Notes under the pieces: generated by a model
Told to the model about the DNA's origin: nothing
Database searches by the model: none
The model's input: only the letters and a program-made list of their open reading frames with translations
Part shown: in pieces, positions 44,024 to 52,718 of the stretch
How positions within the stretch are numbered: the first letter of the stretch is position 1
Layout: every line of letters starts with the position of its first letter
NCBI GenBank assembly: GCA_965222205.1
Contig: OZ244932.1
Span: 1,612,001-1,676,000, forward strand
DNA length: 64,000 nucleotides
Source: RHLJ01 sp965222205
GTDB taxonomy: Bacteria > Bacteroidota > Rhodothermia > Balneolales > Balneolaceae
Reading direction: 5' to 3'
Made by a program: the position numbers and the translations under genes

Positions 44024-45150
44024 AGCATATCAAGCTGAAGAGTTACCGTAAATACGCCTTCTTCTCTCACAATATCCAGTTGATGACAGTCGGGATACAA
44101 CAGTTCTAAACGCTGACGCAGATTTTCCAGTCCAATCCCTTTTTCAGCCTCCAATTCCTTTTTTTCAAAATTGTTACTGATTTCAAAAACCAGTTTCTTG
44201 TTTAGAGCATTTGTTTTGATTGAAGCATGGATAAATGCTCCCTCTCTCAATGACTCCACTCCATGTTTTAAGGCGTTCTCCAAAGGCACAATAAAAAGCA
44301 AAGGTGCTACCTGTAAGTCAGTTTCTTCAGGAGTTTCGAATCGGATATCAACCTCTTTCTGGTATCGTATTTTATGCAAGTCGATATATCCTTGAAGATA
44401 TTCGATCTCTTCTTTCAGACTGACTTTATCTTTCTTCCCTTCATAGATGGTGTAGCGCATCATATCCGAAAGTTTAAGAATTACCTCTGGTGCCTGTTCC
44501 GATTTATGGACAGTCAGTGAATACAGATTATTCAGCGTATTAAAAAAGAAATGTGGATTAACCTGACTCCTCAACAATGCTAATTCAGCTTCCGCTTTTT
44601 CGGCTTTCAAGGTTCTGAACCATTTCCATTGTTCGTAAAACCAAAGCATTATAAGTATGGGAATTGGGAGCACAAACAAACTTAAAGCCCAGACTTTATA
44701 GCTGGTTTCATAAAGCTCGAAACTACCTGAGAATAATCGGGCATATAAAAAGAACAAAGCTGAACCACCATAAAGCCCGAAAATCAGGACCCGATACTTT
44801 TGAAAGAAATCCGGGAGAATGAAATAGAACAGCATCAGCCAGAATGAAATCAACAGTAAAATCATCAACGGATTATCCTGAAGATGACGGGTAAAATATC
44901 CGATACTGAAAATCACTATTACCAACACCACAAAACCAGAGCCTACCTTTAGGACACTTCCCCCACTTTTCAGGTAGCGGTGAATGGCCAGCGAAATAAA
45001 ATACGCGTAAAAAAGAAAGCCCAGTGCATTACTGATCCAGGCACCCGGAGTAACCCTGATCAGGTCGATATACTGCATAAACAGAATCAACACAAAAGTA
45101 ATAACCGGTCCGATTACAAAGGCCTGATATTTCTGAAAGATGTTTTTCAT
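44020..45150 (-). CDS. LytS/YehU-type sensor histidine kinase
   Basis: A 376-residue kinase with about six membrane helices in its first 190 residues and no periplasmic sensor domain of note. It then has the LytS-type kinase core 'RSQVNPHFFFNTLNNLYSL' holding the phosphorylated histidine, and an HATPase domain with 'PLLFIVPLENALKHGVE' and 'IGLENLRQRLELLYP'. I chose the ATG at 45150 (MKNIFQKYQAF); the frame extends upstream to 45216, but that part is unlike the family. It diverges from the ABC transporter operon. Confidence 0.9.
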   Translation of the reverse strand: MKNIFQKYQAFVIGPVITFVLILFMQYIDLIRVTPGAWISNALGFLFYAYFISLAIHRYLKSGGSVLKVGSGFVVLVIVIFSIGYFTRHLQDNPLMILLLISFWLMLFYFILPDFFQKYRVLIFGLYGGSALFFLYARLFSGSFELYETSYKVWALSLFVLPIPILIMLWFYEQWKWFRTLKAEKAEAELALLRSQVNPHFFFNTLNNLYSLTVHKSEQAPEVILKLSDMMRYTIYEGKKDKVSLKEEIEYLQGYIDLHKIRYQKEVDIRFETPEETDLQVAPLLFIVPLENALKHGVESLREGAFIHASIKTNALNKKLVFEISNNFEKKELEAEKGIGLENLRQRLELLYPDCHQLDIVREEGVFTVTLQLDML

Positions 45151-45359
45151 GACCAAAAATAGGTGAAATCCGGCACTGATACTCTGCTTCATGACGAACA
45201 GTTTCTTTTTTAGCATGAGCCCATTCTTTTTTTACATGAACCGTGTTCAACCAGATTTTCATGCTGTCGATATCAAAAAAATTGCTGTCTGTCCATGCTC
45301 CCAAACAAAGGAGTTTACACCCCGTAGTTTTGCCAAAATTCAACATTTAATGGGTGATT

Positions 45360-46256
45360 ATGCACATACTAGACATTCAAAATATTTCCAAAATCTATCC
45401 CAACGGAGTTCAGGCGTTGAACGAAGTATCACTAGAAATCAGCAATGGAATGTATGGACTACTGGGAGCTAATGGCGCGGGTAAATCCTCCCTTATGAGA
45501 ACTATCGCTACTCTGCAATCTCCGTCTTCCGGTAAAATTCTGTTCAACGGAGCAGACATTCAAGACAATCCTGATGTGGTACGCAAAGGGCTAGGATATT
45601 TGCCCCAGGAATTCGGTGTCTATCCCAAAGTTTCCGCACTTGAATTGCTACACCACATTGCCGTTCTGAAAGGGATCACAGATAAAAAAGAACGAAGCCG
45701 ACAGGTTGAACAGCTTCTGCATCAAACTAATTTGTATGATCACCGGAAGAAGCATGTTCATACATATTCAGGTGGAATGAGACAACGATTTGGTATCGCC
45801 CAGGCACTGCTTGGGAATCCTCAAATCATTATTGTGGATGAACCCACAGCCGGACTAGACCCGGAAGAACGACATCGGTTCCTGAATCTGCTTAGTAAAA
45901 TCGGTGAAAATGTAATTGTGATTCTATCCACTCATATAGTGGCTGATATCTACAACTTATGTTCCAATATGGCGGTTCTTGATAAAGGTTCGCTGGTAGT
46001 TCAGGGAAATCCCTCAGAGCTTGTGAGCACACTGGAAGGTCAAATCTGGAGAAAGACGATTCCAGCTGATGAACTAGCCAGATACCGGGATGCTCATCGT
46101 GTTATTTCCACCCGACTCACAGCCGGAAATACTCAAATTCATGTAATAGCAGAACACTCTCCCGGAAGTGATTTCGAATCTGTCGCTCCAACACTCGAGG
46201 ATTTCTATTTCTCTGTGGTTTCAAACTCAGAACAACAAACGGTGGGTGTATCATGA
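45360..46256 (+). CDS. ABC transporter ATP-binding protein
   Basis: A 298-residue ATPase subunit. Walker A is 'GANGAGKSS', the signature is 'YSGGMRQRFG', Walker B is 'IIIVDEPTAGLDP', and the switch His is in 'ILSTHIV'. The C-terminal 80 residues form an extra domain as in drug or peptide exporters. I chose the ATG at 45360; a GTG at 45354 is an alternative. It overlaps the permease-peptidase gene by 4 bp (ATGA), so the two are co-translated. The divergent LytTR pair probably controls it. Confidence 0.92.
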   Translation: MHILDIQNISKIYPNGVQALNEVSLEISNGMYGLLGANGAGKSSLMRTIATLQSPSSGKILFNGADIQDNPDVVRKGLGYLPQEFGVYPKVSALELLHHIAVLKGITDKKERSRQVEQLLHQTNLYDHRKKHVHTYSGGMRQRFGIAQALLGNPQIIIVDEPTAGLDPEERHRFLNLLSKIGENVIVILSTHIVADIYNLCSNMAVLDKGSLVVQGNPSELVSTLEGQIWRKTIPADELARYRDAHRVISTRLTAGNTQIHVIAEHSPGSDFESVAPTLEDFYFSVVSNSEQQTVGVS

Positions 46257-49200
46257 TTACCGCGCTATTAAAATTCGAACTTATTTATCAGAGAAAGCTG
46301 TGGGCACTTCCGGCTGCTATGCTTCTATTCTTCATATCCGGACTTCAGGTTGGCGGACAAGCTTTCGCTCCCGATCAGGTCAATTTCAATGCACCTTATC
46401 AGATTAGCTATTTTACCTCCATTTTTACTCTGGGAGCAGTTTTCGCCATCATGTTTTTTGTAATCAACGGCGTGTTACGCGACAGTACTCATCGTATGCA
46501 GGAAATTATATTCAGTACCGGCGTTCAGAAATATCAGTTTTTCGTAAGCCGGTTTTCCGGGGTTTTCATCTTCAGTCTGCTTGCAGTAAGTCCGCTGATA
46601 ATTGGTATGATTACCGGAAGTCAAATCATGAACCTTGACCCCGATCGCATGGCTCCATTCAACCTGTTTCACTATTTCTGGAACTGGTTGGTTTTCGTTC
46701 TTCCTAATGTATTTATCTGCTCGAGCTTCATTTTTTCCGTGGGACTCCTAACTAAAAACAGGATGTCGGTATATGCATCTGCGCTTTTGGTCTATGTATT
46801 ATACTTTGTGTGTTCCTTTTATTTCGACTCTCCGATGTTGGCAGGTTCAACCCCAAGTCACACCGGTAACATGACAATTGCTTCGCTGGGCGATCCTTTT
46901 GGTATTTCGGCCTTCATGGAGCAAAGCCAGTACCTCACTCCCATTCAGAAAAACAGCGTGTTAGTATCCCTTTCCGGGAATTTCCTGTACAATCGTTTAC
47001 TCTGGATCGGAATAACAATCGTTATTCTTGTAGCTACTTATCGTTTGTTTTCATTCCGAGTCTTGCAACGGAAAAAGCAAAAAGCTTCATCAGAAAAACT
47101 ACCATTAAAGGATGTTGCTACAGAGAGCAACTACCAGCCGTTGGATATTTCTCCCTTTACTCAAAAGACCTTTTGGTATGCTTTCTTTTCTCAAAGTAGA
47201 ATAGGAATTAAGCAGCTGTTCAAAAGTCTGCCTTTTCAGGCGATAATGGTTTTTATCGTGTTTGTGATGAGTTCAGAATTTTACTCAAGGATGGTTGATG
47301 GTGGCAGTTATTCTGAAAGTTTGTATCCAGTGACTGCCCTACTTGCAGACTTAAACAGTACGGCTATTTTCATTTTCGGTGTGTTGTTAATCATCTTCTT
47401 TAGCGGAGAATGGGGCTGGAAAGAACGAAGTGAAAATATACACCTTATCCTCGATGCTACACCTGCTTCCAACGCCTCTTTCTTTTGGTCTAAAGTTTCG
47501 GTGTTGATGTGCATTCCGCTGTTGTTTGTCACACTTGAAATAGTGATCGCTATGATTTTCCAGATACTATTGGACTATCCCATATTCAGCATGAGCACCT
47601 ATGCATCGCTATATTATTTTCACGGCGCTCCACTCGCTTTCTATATTCTTGTTGCTCTGTTTGTTCAATCGCTTTCTCCGGGTAAATATCTTGGAATGGC
47701 AATAACCGGATTGATCGTTGTAACCTTTGCAACTTCTTTATCGGGTACGCTGGGCATTGAACATCCGCTTCTTAGAATCGGATCAATGCCAACAGTTACT
47801 TTCTCTGACATGTCCGGATTAAGTAATAATGCTTCCGGTTTCTACCTCTTCTCTCTACATTGGCTTTTGTTAGGATTCATTCTATCTGTTATCGCCCTTC
47901 ATGCCTGGCGAAGAGGTATTATTGAAAGCTTTCGAATTCATTCAAAGCAAGTATTCAGAAACTGGTCACTCAAAAAGCTAGTAGTTCTTACTGTTCTGGG
48001 ATTGGCTTTTCTCAGTACTTCAGGGATGATCTTTTACAAAACCAACATCGAGGTTGAATATCTTTCATCAAGTGAATTCCTCGACCGCCAGGCGGACTAC
48101 GAGAAAAAATACAAGCACTATGATGAAGTGAACTGGTTGTACCCGATTTCAATTTTTACGGATGTAGCACTTTATCCTGATGAAAGAAGCTATACCGTTG
48201 ATGCCATTTACACACTTATGAATAAAAGTGATACCCTTGTAAACCGGGCATTAATTATCGGGAGGAATCCAATCACCAACATTAAACTCGAACGTGCCAC
48301 TTTGGTAAACTCAGATGCTATACATGGGATCTTCGAATTTCAATTCGACGCACCAATTCAACCCGGAGATACCGTCAGACTTGAGTTTTCGGCAGATGGA
48401 AGTCACACAGGTCTTAGATCAGGAAATGACTTAGTAAATAATGGAAGCTTAGTAAACCTTCGGGACTTCAGTCCATACCTTGGGTATACTCAAAGCCGGG
48501 AAATTCGAAATAATACCGAACGAAATAAACGCGGTCTTCCAAGAACATCATTTGAACAACCTTCAGCAGCAGACTTTGATGTCATGGAATCCGGTTTTGG
48601 GCGGGTTGATTTCGAAACGATACTATCAGTTCCTGCATCTCAAACAGGGATCACCGTTGGCCGTCTTGAAGAAGAATGGACTGAAAACAACCGGAATTAT
48701 TATCGGTTTAAATCCCAAAATCCTGTGGCTCCTGCCATCAGTTATCATTCCGGAGCGTATGAAGTTGAGCAAGAAGAATATGCCGGAATAACTCTGGAAC
48801 ATTATTTCCATTCAAAACATGACTTCAATAATTCCACCATCATGAACAGCATGAAACATACGCTGGATTATGCCCAACAGGAATTTGGAGATTATCACCT
48901 TGATCACCTGCGAATAGCTGAAATTCCTTCTTTCTGGGGATTTGGAGGGTATGCCGCTTCAGGAATGATCAGTATGGTGGAAGACAATCTGTATCTGGTG
49001 GATGAACGAGATCCTGAGGACTTCAGTCTGGTTGCAAAGCGAACCATTCACGAAGTCGCACACCAATGGTGGGGACACATGCTCAGCACACAAAACGTAA
49101 GTGGAGGAGCTATTTTTGTGGAAGGCTTCGCCAAATACACCGAAGCTGTAGTTATGGAAAAGCACTACGGAATGGCATCTCTTTTCCAGCTGAGTGAAAC

Positions 49201-49825
49201 GGCCAATCGCGCCTATTTTAATGGTCGTTCCTACGCCTCAACTCCTGAACAACCTCTGTATCTGGAACAGGGAGAACGCTATATGCTGTATGGCAAAAGC
49301 TATATGGTGATGGTATCACTAAAAGAACTCATTGGCGAAGAAACATTAAACCAGATTTTAAAAACTCTGGTGCAAAGACATAAAAACGAGATCGATGCGA
49401 CGGTGACTTCTCCCGAATTTTTGGACGAACTGTATGCGGTAACTCCAGACGAACATCATTCACTCATTGATGACTGGTTTAAAAAAATCATTACCTATGA
49501 TCTTTCTGTTGAAGAGGTGGACTATACCGAACTCGCCGATGGCAGCTATGAAATAACTATGACCATTGATGCGACTAAATTTGAGTCGGTGGATGGAATA
49601 GTGTCTCCGGTTTCCATGAACGAACCCGTTCCTGTGGGCTTGTTTACCACTCATCCTTCCAGAGCATCCAGAGAGCAGATCATACAACTAGAACCAAAGA
49701 AGATTAGCGACGGAACACAAACGCTTACTTTCCGGGTTGATACCCTTCCCCAATATGTAAGTATTGATCCTTATGGAACCCGCCCCGATCTGGTACGACA
49801 AGACAACTGGTTGAGGGTAGATTAG
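46253..49825 (+). CDS. ABC permease fused to an M1-family aminopeptidase-like domain
   Basis: An 1190-residue fusion. The N-terminal 590 residues hold two permease-like halves with about 12 membrane helices ('FAIMFFVINGVLRDSTHRMQ', 'LLIIFFSGEWGWKERSENIH'). The C-terminal part is an M1-type peptidase with the zinc motif 'TIHEVAHQWWGHM' near residue 932 and the third ligand in 'FVEGFAKYTEAVV'. The GAMEN-type exopeptidase motif is replaced by 'SGMISMVED'. Fusions of this kind are known in Bacteroidota. They may export and process a peptide, or use the peptidase domain on the outer face. There is no separate permease gene. Confidence 0.88.
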   Translation: MITALLKFELIYQRKLWALPAAMLLFFISGLQVGGQAFAPDQVNFNAPYQISYFTSIFTLGAVFAIMFFVINGVLRDSTHRMQEIIFSTGVQKYQFFVSRFSGVFIFSLLAVSPLIIGMITGSQIMNLDPDRMAPFNLFHYFWNWLVFVLPNVFICSSFIFSVGLLTKNRMSVYASALLVYVLYFVCSFYFDSPMLAGSTPSHTGNMTIASLGDPFGISAFMEQSQYLTPIQKNSVLVSLSGNFLYNRLLWIGITIVILVATYRLFSFRVLQRKKQKASSEKLPLKDVATESNYQPLDISPFTQKTFWYAFFSQSRIGIKQLFKSLPFQAIMVFIVFVMSSEFYSRMVDGGSYSESLYPVTALLADLNSTAIFIFGVLLIIFFSGEWGWKERSENIHLILDATPASNASFFWSKVSVLMCIPLLFVTLEIVIAMIFQILLDYPIFSMSTYASLYYFHGAPLAFYILVALFVQSLSPGKYLGMAITGLIVVTFATSLSGTLGIEHPLLRIGSMPTVTFSDMSGLSNNASGFYLFSLHWLLLGFILSVIALHAWRRGIIESFRIHSKQVFRNWSLKKLVVLTVLGLAFLSTSGMIFYKTNIEVEYLSSSEFLDRQADYEKKYKHYDEVNWLYPISIFTDVALYPDERSYTVDAIYTLMNKSDTLVNRALIIGRNPITNIKLERATLVNSDAIHGIFEFQFDAPIQPGDTVRLEFSADGSHTGLRSGNDLVNNGSLVNLRDFSPYLGYTQSREIRNNTERNKRGLPRTSFEQPSAADFDVMESGFGRVDFETILSVPASQTGITVGRLEEEWTENNRNYYRFKSQNPVAPAISYHSGAYEVEQEEYAGITLEHYFHSKHDFNNSTIMNSMKHTLDYAQQEFGDYHLDHLRIAEIPSFWGFGGYAASGMISMVEDNLYLVDERDPEDFSLVAKRTIHEVAHQWWGHMLSTQNVSGGAIFVEGFAKYTEAVVMEKHYGMASLFQLSETANRAYFNGRSYASTPEQPLYLEQGERYMLYGKSYMVMVSLKELIGEETLNQILKTLVQRHKNEIDATVTSPEFLDELYAVTPDEHHSLIDDWFKKIITYDLSVEEVDYTELADGSYEITMTIDATKFESVDGIVSPVSMNEPVPVGLFTTHPSRASREQIIQLEPKKISDGTQTLTFRVDTLPQYVSIDPYGTRPDLVRQDNWLRVD

Positions 49826-49873
49826 TTCTGATTTATGATTGTTTTTATTAAACCCGAGCCACCGTTAAACACA

Positions 49874-49930
49874 CTGATTTAATTGGCTTTACTCAAAAAT
49901 TTTACCGATTCTTGGTTGGTTAATATTATG
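49874..49930 (+). repeat. Leader L2 of the second cassette cluster
   Basis: Gapless counterpart of 38160-38216. Its last G opens GTTGGTAAGA, the start of the next unit. 'CCGTTAAACACA' just before it also resembles the inside of attC-like site 2, so this stretch may derive from an attC or attI sequence. Confidence 0.45.
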
Positions 49931-49953
49931 TTGGTAAGACTTAAAATATATTC

Positions 49954-50454
49954 ATGAAAAATCTAACAATTCTTGGAGTTCGATTTCTTGCACTATTTGT
50001 TCTTCTTCGAGCATTAACTTATCTGGAGATTATCCCTTCAATTATTGTTGATGAATACTTCGACCTATCAGATAGCTGGCAGACATTTCTAGTTATTGGG
50101 TTCTACTTAATTCTATCTGGATCTTTATTTTTTTGGTCTGAACGTATAGCAGTTTTCATGATGCCGAATTCAGAAGAACAAGACTTTCAAATTGATAATT
50201 ATGAGAAGTTATCGGCTGTTCTATTTTCTTCAATTGGTTTACTAATAATCTATTGGTCTATTCAAAGTCTGTTCAATAGTATTGCCTCAATAGTTAACAT
50301 GAATGTGATGTATCCTGATAATCCAGACATGCAAGAGTATCGAACTCTAACAATAATTTTTGGAGGTTTTATTCAATTGATTCTCGGATTACTTTTATTC
50401 ATAGGAAGCAAGAAACTTGCAAAATGGTGGTATGATTTCAGAAACTGGACATAG
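49954..50454 (+). CDS. Small membrane protein, cassette 5
   Basis: A 166-residue polytopic protein with about four helices ('VRFLALFVLLRALTYLEII', 'FLVIGFYLILSGSLFFW', 'LFSSIGLLIIYWSIQSLF', 'FGGFIQLILGLLLFIGS') and short hydrophilic links. Unknown family. It lies between GTTGGTAAGA (49930) and GCTTACTAAC (50461-50470), complementary at 8 of 10 positions. Its AT-rich codons resemble those of the first cluster. Confidence 0.65.
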   Translation: MKNLTILGVRFLALFVLLRALTYLEIIPSIIVDEYFDLSDSWQTFLVIGFYLILSGSLFFWSERIAVFMMPNSEEQDFQIDNYEKLSAVLFSSIGLLIIYWSIQSLFNSIASIVNMNVMYPDNPDMQEYRTLTIIFGGFIQLILGLLLFIGSKKLAKWWYDFRNWT

Positions 50455-50463
50455 TAATCGGCT

Positions 50464-50506
50464 TACTAACAAGCGTTTTAAACAACAACAGAAAACTTAG
50501 TTAAAA
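50464..50506 (+). repeat. Short attC-like site 5
   Basis: TACTAACAAGCGTTTT ... AAAACTTAGTTAAAA. The outer TAAC/GTTA and inner AAG-GTTTT/AAAACTT arms pair. At 43 bp it is shorter than usual attC sites and may be degenerate. Confidence 0.4.
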
Positions 50507-51106
50507 ATGGAAGCTAAACTCAAATATATTCGATTGATAACTATCGGAAATAATTTTATCGGCTCTTTTGCTGGGATTTTAGGAGTACTGGGTTTAATTA
50601 ATGTATTTACTGAATCATCATGGGGACTTGGTACAAGAGGCTCAAATAGCAGTGTTTTATCAATTACATCTGGTGAGGAAGTGTTCTTCGCTTTTTTATT
50701 TGCTGCAATTGCAGGTATTTACTATTTGAGTTTGGATCGAATTCAAGATGATGACAACCTGAAAGGCTTATTTTATTATGTAATTGATGCATCATTCAAA
50801 AGATTTCTATTCTTGGCGTTTTTGATTAGCTGCTTAATTATGTGGATCGCAGAGTTAGGAGAGTCACTAGGTGAGATTATTCTTTCAAGCATATTTTTTT
50901 CTTTTCTAACCGTTGTTCATTTAATCGTTATTTCATCATCTTTTTTTAGTGGGTTTGTTTTAAAGTTCTCTTCACAGAACATTAAACCAACTAAATCGAG
51001 TAGCGCAGAGGAAAAACTAATTCAGCTTAATGAATTAAGGGGTAAAGGATTGATTTCAGAAGAAGAATACAACAAGAAAAGAACCTCAATTGTTAATGAT
51101 CTTTAG
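50507..51106 (+). CDS. Membrane protein with C-terminal SHOCT-like motif, cassette 6
   Basis: A 199-residue protein with four predicted helices ('GSFAGILGVLGLINVF', 'EEVFFAFLFAAIAGIYYLS', 'FLFLAFLISCLIMWIA', 'SIFFSFLTVVHLIVISSS'). It ends with 'EEKLIQLNELRGKGLISEEE', the short helical SHOCT pattern found at the C-terminus of many small membrane proteins. The ATG lies 7 bp after the start of the cassette (GTTAAAAATG). The family and role are unknown. Confidence 0.65.
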   Translation: MEAKLKYIRLITIGNNFIGSFAGILGVLGLINVFTESSWGLGTRGSNSSVLSITSGEEVFFAFLFAAIAGIYYLSLDRIQDDDNLKGLFYYVIDASFKRFLFLAFLISCLIMWIAELGESLGEIILSSIFFSFLTVVHLIVISSSFFSGFVLKFSSQNIKPTKSSSAEEKLIQLNELRGKGLISEEEYNKKRTSIVNDL

Positions 51107-51118
51107 CTAAAAAGTTGT

Positions 51119-51243
51119 TTATAACATCTTTAAAAAGGATAATGTCAAGGGCACATAGTTTCCCCACCATAGCTGTTACGTACTTGTGATATTTATGAAG
51201 GCCGAACGCCGTCTTCCCCTACTTATGGCATGGTCGGTTAGGA
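51119..51243 (+). repeat. attC-like site 6, terminal repeat T2
   Basis: From TTATAAC to GTTAGGA, 125 bp, the same length as T1 with about a dozen differences. Similarity continues to 51300, where this copy has an extra 22-base piece (TGCCATCGGCA then TACC-TT-TGGTA, both palindromic) before CAAACATCTTT. The pair T1/T2 forms 10.4-kb-spaced direct repeats. Confidence 0.6.
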
Positions 51244-51311
51244 GATCTAGCTGACGCTACCGGCGTCTGCCATCGGCATACCTTTGGTACAAACATCTTT
51301 GCGGGCTTCAC

Positions 51312-51431
51312 CTCGTTCCGAAGCTCCAGCTTCGGAATGCTAACCGGAAGCTCTGCTTCCAGTGAAGTAAATCTGCCTCAATACATCCCAAATTACGTTT
51401 AGTCAGACTGACATCCTCCGTCATTTGGTTA
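51312..51431. repeat. Hairpin-rich dispersed repeat, copy 1
   Basis: Begins CTCGTTCCGAAGC and holds two consecutive hairpins: CCGAAGC-TCCA-GCTTCGG and GGAAGC-TCT-GCTTCC. It continues through GTGAAGTAAATCT to 'GTCAGACTGACATCCTCCGTC'-like sequence. The first 60 or so bases are identical to 53139-53200. It resembles bacterial REP-type repeats and directly precedes a palindromic 150-bp element. Confidence 0.65.
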
Positions 51432-51435
51432 ATCC

Positions 51436-51585
51436 GGTCATCACGAGGAGCTCATAAATTGAACTATGATTTCGATAAATCTCGACGACGTGATCTCATC
51501 AACAAAGTTCCCAAACTTAATCCTGAGATTGCTTCGTCGAATGTGTACTAATCCTAAATAAAATTCGATACTCCTCGCAATGACC
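51436..51585. repeat. Palindromic 150-bp element, copy 1
   Basis: The ends GGTCATCACGAGGAG and CTCCTCGCAATGACC are imperfect inverted repeats. Inside are CTCGACGACGTGATCTC and GAGATTGCTTCGTCGA, giving further pairing. This belongs to the widespread GTCATTGCGAGGAGC/CGAAGCAATCTC repeat type. It is the most diverged of the copies here. Confidence 0.75.
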
Positions 51586-51661
51586 GTAGGAAGTAGAAAA
51601 AGCATCAATCCTGTGCCATTTCTAACTTTCCGGTTTAGAATTAATTCTGTTACTTCAACAC

Positions 51662-52051
51662 ATGGAAAAAGCAAAAATCACTGGCAGTGCTCCTATTCTT
51701 TTAGTTAAAGATGTAGAAGCTTCAGCTAATTACTATCGGGATAAAGTAGGGTTTACCTACGAACGCTTCTGGGGCGAACCACCTGGATTTTGTATCCTGC
51801 AACGCGGGAATTTTCATCTTATGCTCAGTCGGGCCGAAAATGAAACGGATATTATTCCAAACTGGAAAGTAGTTCACAATATGTGGAATGTGTATTTCTG
51901 GGTTGATGATGCCAAAAAGATGTACGAAGAGCTAAAAGCATCAGGAGCCATCATCGATTATCATTTGTCAGTAAAAGATCACGGTTGTCTGGAATTTGGT
52001 ATCCAGGATTTGGACGGCTACGATATAGCTTTTGGTGAGCTTATAGATTAA
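51662..52051 (+). CDS. VOC-superfamily (glyoxalase/bleomycin resistance) protein
   Basis: A 129-residue single VOC domain. 'APILLVKDVEASANYYRDKV' and 'GFCILQRGNFHLMLS' form the first beta-alpha-beta-beta-beta module. 'VYFWVDDAKKMYEELKASGA' and 'LEFGIQDLDGYDIAFGE' form the second, with the metal-ligand Glu in the last strand. The substrate cannot be told; small-molecule isomerase, dioxygenase or binding roles are all known. The DUF1772 gene follows after 5 bp. Confidence 0.85.
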   Translation: MEKAKITGSAPILLVKDVEASANYYRDKVGFTYERFWGEPPGFCILQRGNFHLMLSRAENETDIIPNWKVVHNMWNVYFWVDDAKKMYEELKASGAIIDYHLSVKDHGCLEFGIQDLDGYDIAFGELID

Positions 52052-52056
52052 CAATC

Positions 52057-52551
52057 ATGGAAATACTTACTATCTCACTCATCATCTCTACCCTTCTTTG
52101 TGGTTTAACTGCCGGACTGATATTTGGTTTTTCGGTAGTAATTATGCCCGGTATTAAAAACCTGAATGATGGAGAGTTCATCCGGGCTTTTCAAAAAATG
52201 GATGCGATTATTCAGAATAATCAGCCTCTGTTTATGTTGGTTTGGGTTGGGTCTGTGTTAGTTGTTATTGCTTCTCTTATTCTTGGGGTTCAAAGTCTGG
52301 CAGGAATTGATTTTTTACTTCTAATCACTTCCTCTACGATCTATTTTCTGGGAGTTCAACTCCCAACGGCGACCATTAATGTACCTTTGAATAATACATT
52401 GCAGAAAGTTCAGACAAAGGCTTTAAATAATGACGAGCTTGAATCTGCCCGAAGTGCATTCGAAGACCGGTGGAATCGTTGGAATTCTATCCGAACGGTA
52501 TTCGCAGTAATATCTGTGATTTTGTTTCTGGTGTTGCTTACCCGAATTTAG
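52057..52551 (+). CDS. DUF1772 (anthrone oxygenase-like) membrane protein
   Basis: A 164-residue four-helix membrane protein. 'LTAGLIFGFSVVIMPGIKNL' at helix 1, 'FMLVWVGSVLVVIASLIL', 'GVQLPTATINVPLNNTL' after helix 3 and 'RWNRWNSIRTVFAVISVIL' at helix 4 are the DUF1772 pattern, where the N-x-P-L-N-N and W-x-x-W-N-x-x-R motifs are conserved. Some members are anthrone oxygenase-like; most are uncharacterised. It ends 6 bp before the palindromic element. Confidence 0.82.
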   Translation: MEILTISLIISTLLCGLTAGLIFGFSVVIMPGIKNLNDGEFIRAFQKMDAIIQNNQPLFMLVWVGSVLVVIASLILGVQSLAGIDFLLLITSSTIYFLGVQLPTATINVPLNNTLQKVQTKALNNDELESARSAFEDRWNRWNSIRTVFAVISVILFLVLLTRI

Positions 52552-52557
52552 CAGAAC

Positions 52558-52708
52558 GGTCGTCACGAGGAGCCGGTGAACTGATCTATAATTTCGATAA
52601 ACCTCGACGACGTGATCTCCTAATCAACACCTCCAAGCTTATACCATGAGATTGCTTCGTCGATCTCTTTCCGGACCCAATTTAAAATCATAGCTCCTCG
52701 CAATGACC
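52558..52708. repeat. Palindromic 150-bp element, copy 2
   Basis: Complete copy with ends GGTCGTCACGAGGAGC and GCTCCTCGCAATGACC. Its first 96 bases match 53040-53135 at 94 positions. It lies directly downstream of the GIY-YIG gene, whose stop is 10 bases from its right end. Confidence 0.8.
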
Positions 52709-52718
52709 GGTTTTATAT

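Noticed and set aside
40746..51300. The 160-180-bp repeat pair as ends of an insertion sequence
   Set aside because: The copies are in direct, not inverted, orientation; there is no transposase between them, and the left edge coincides with the attC-type core.
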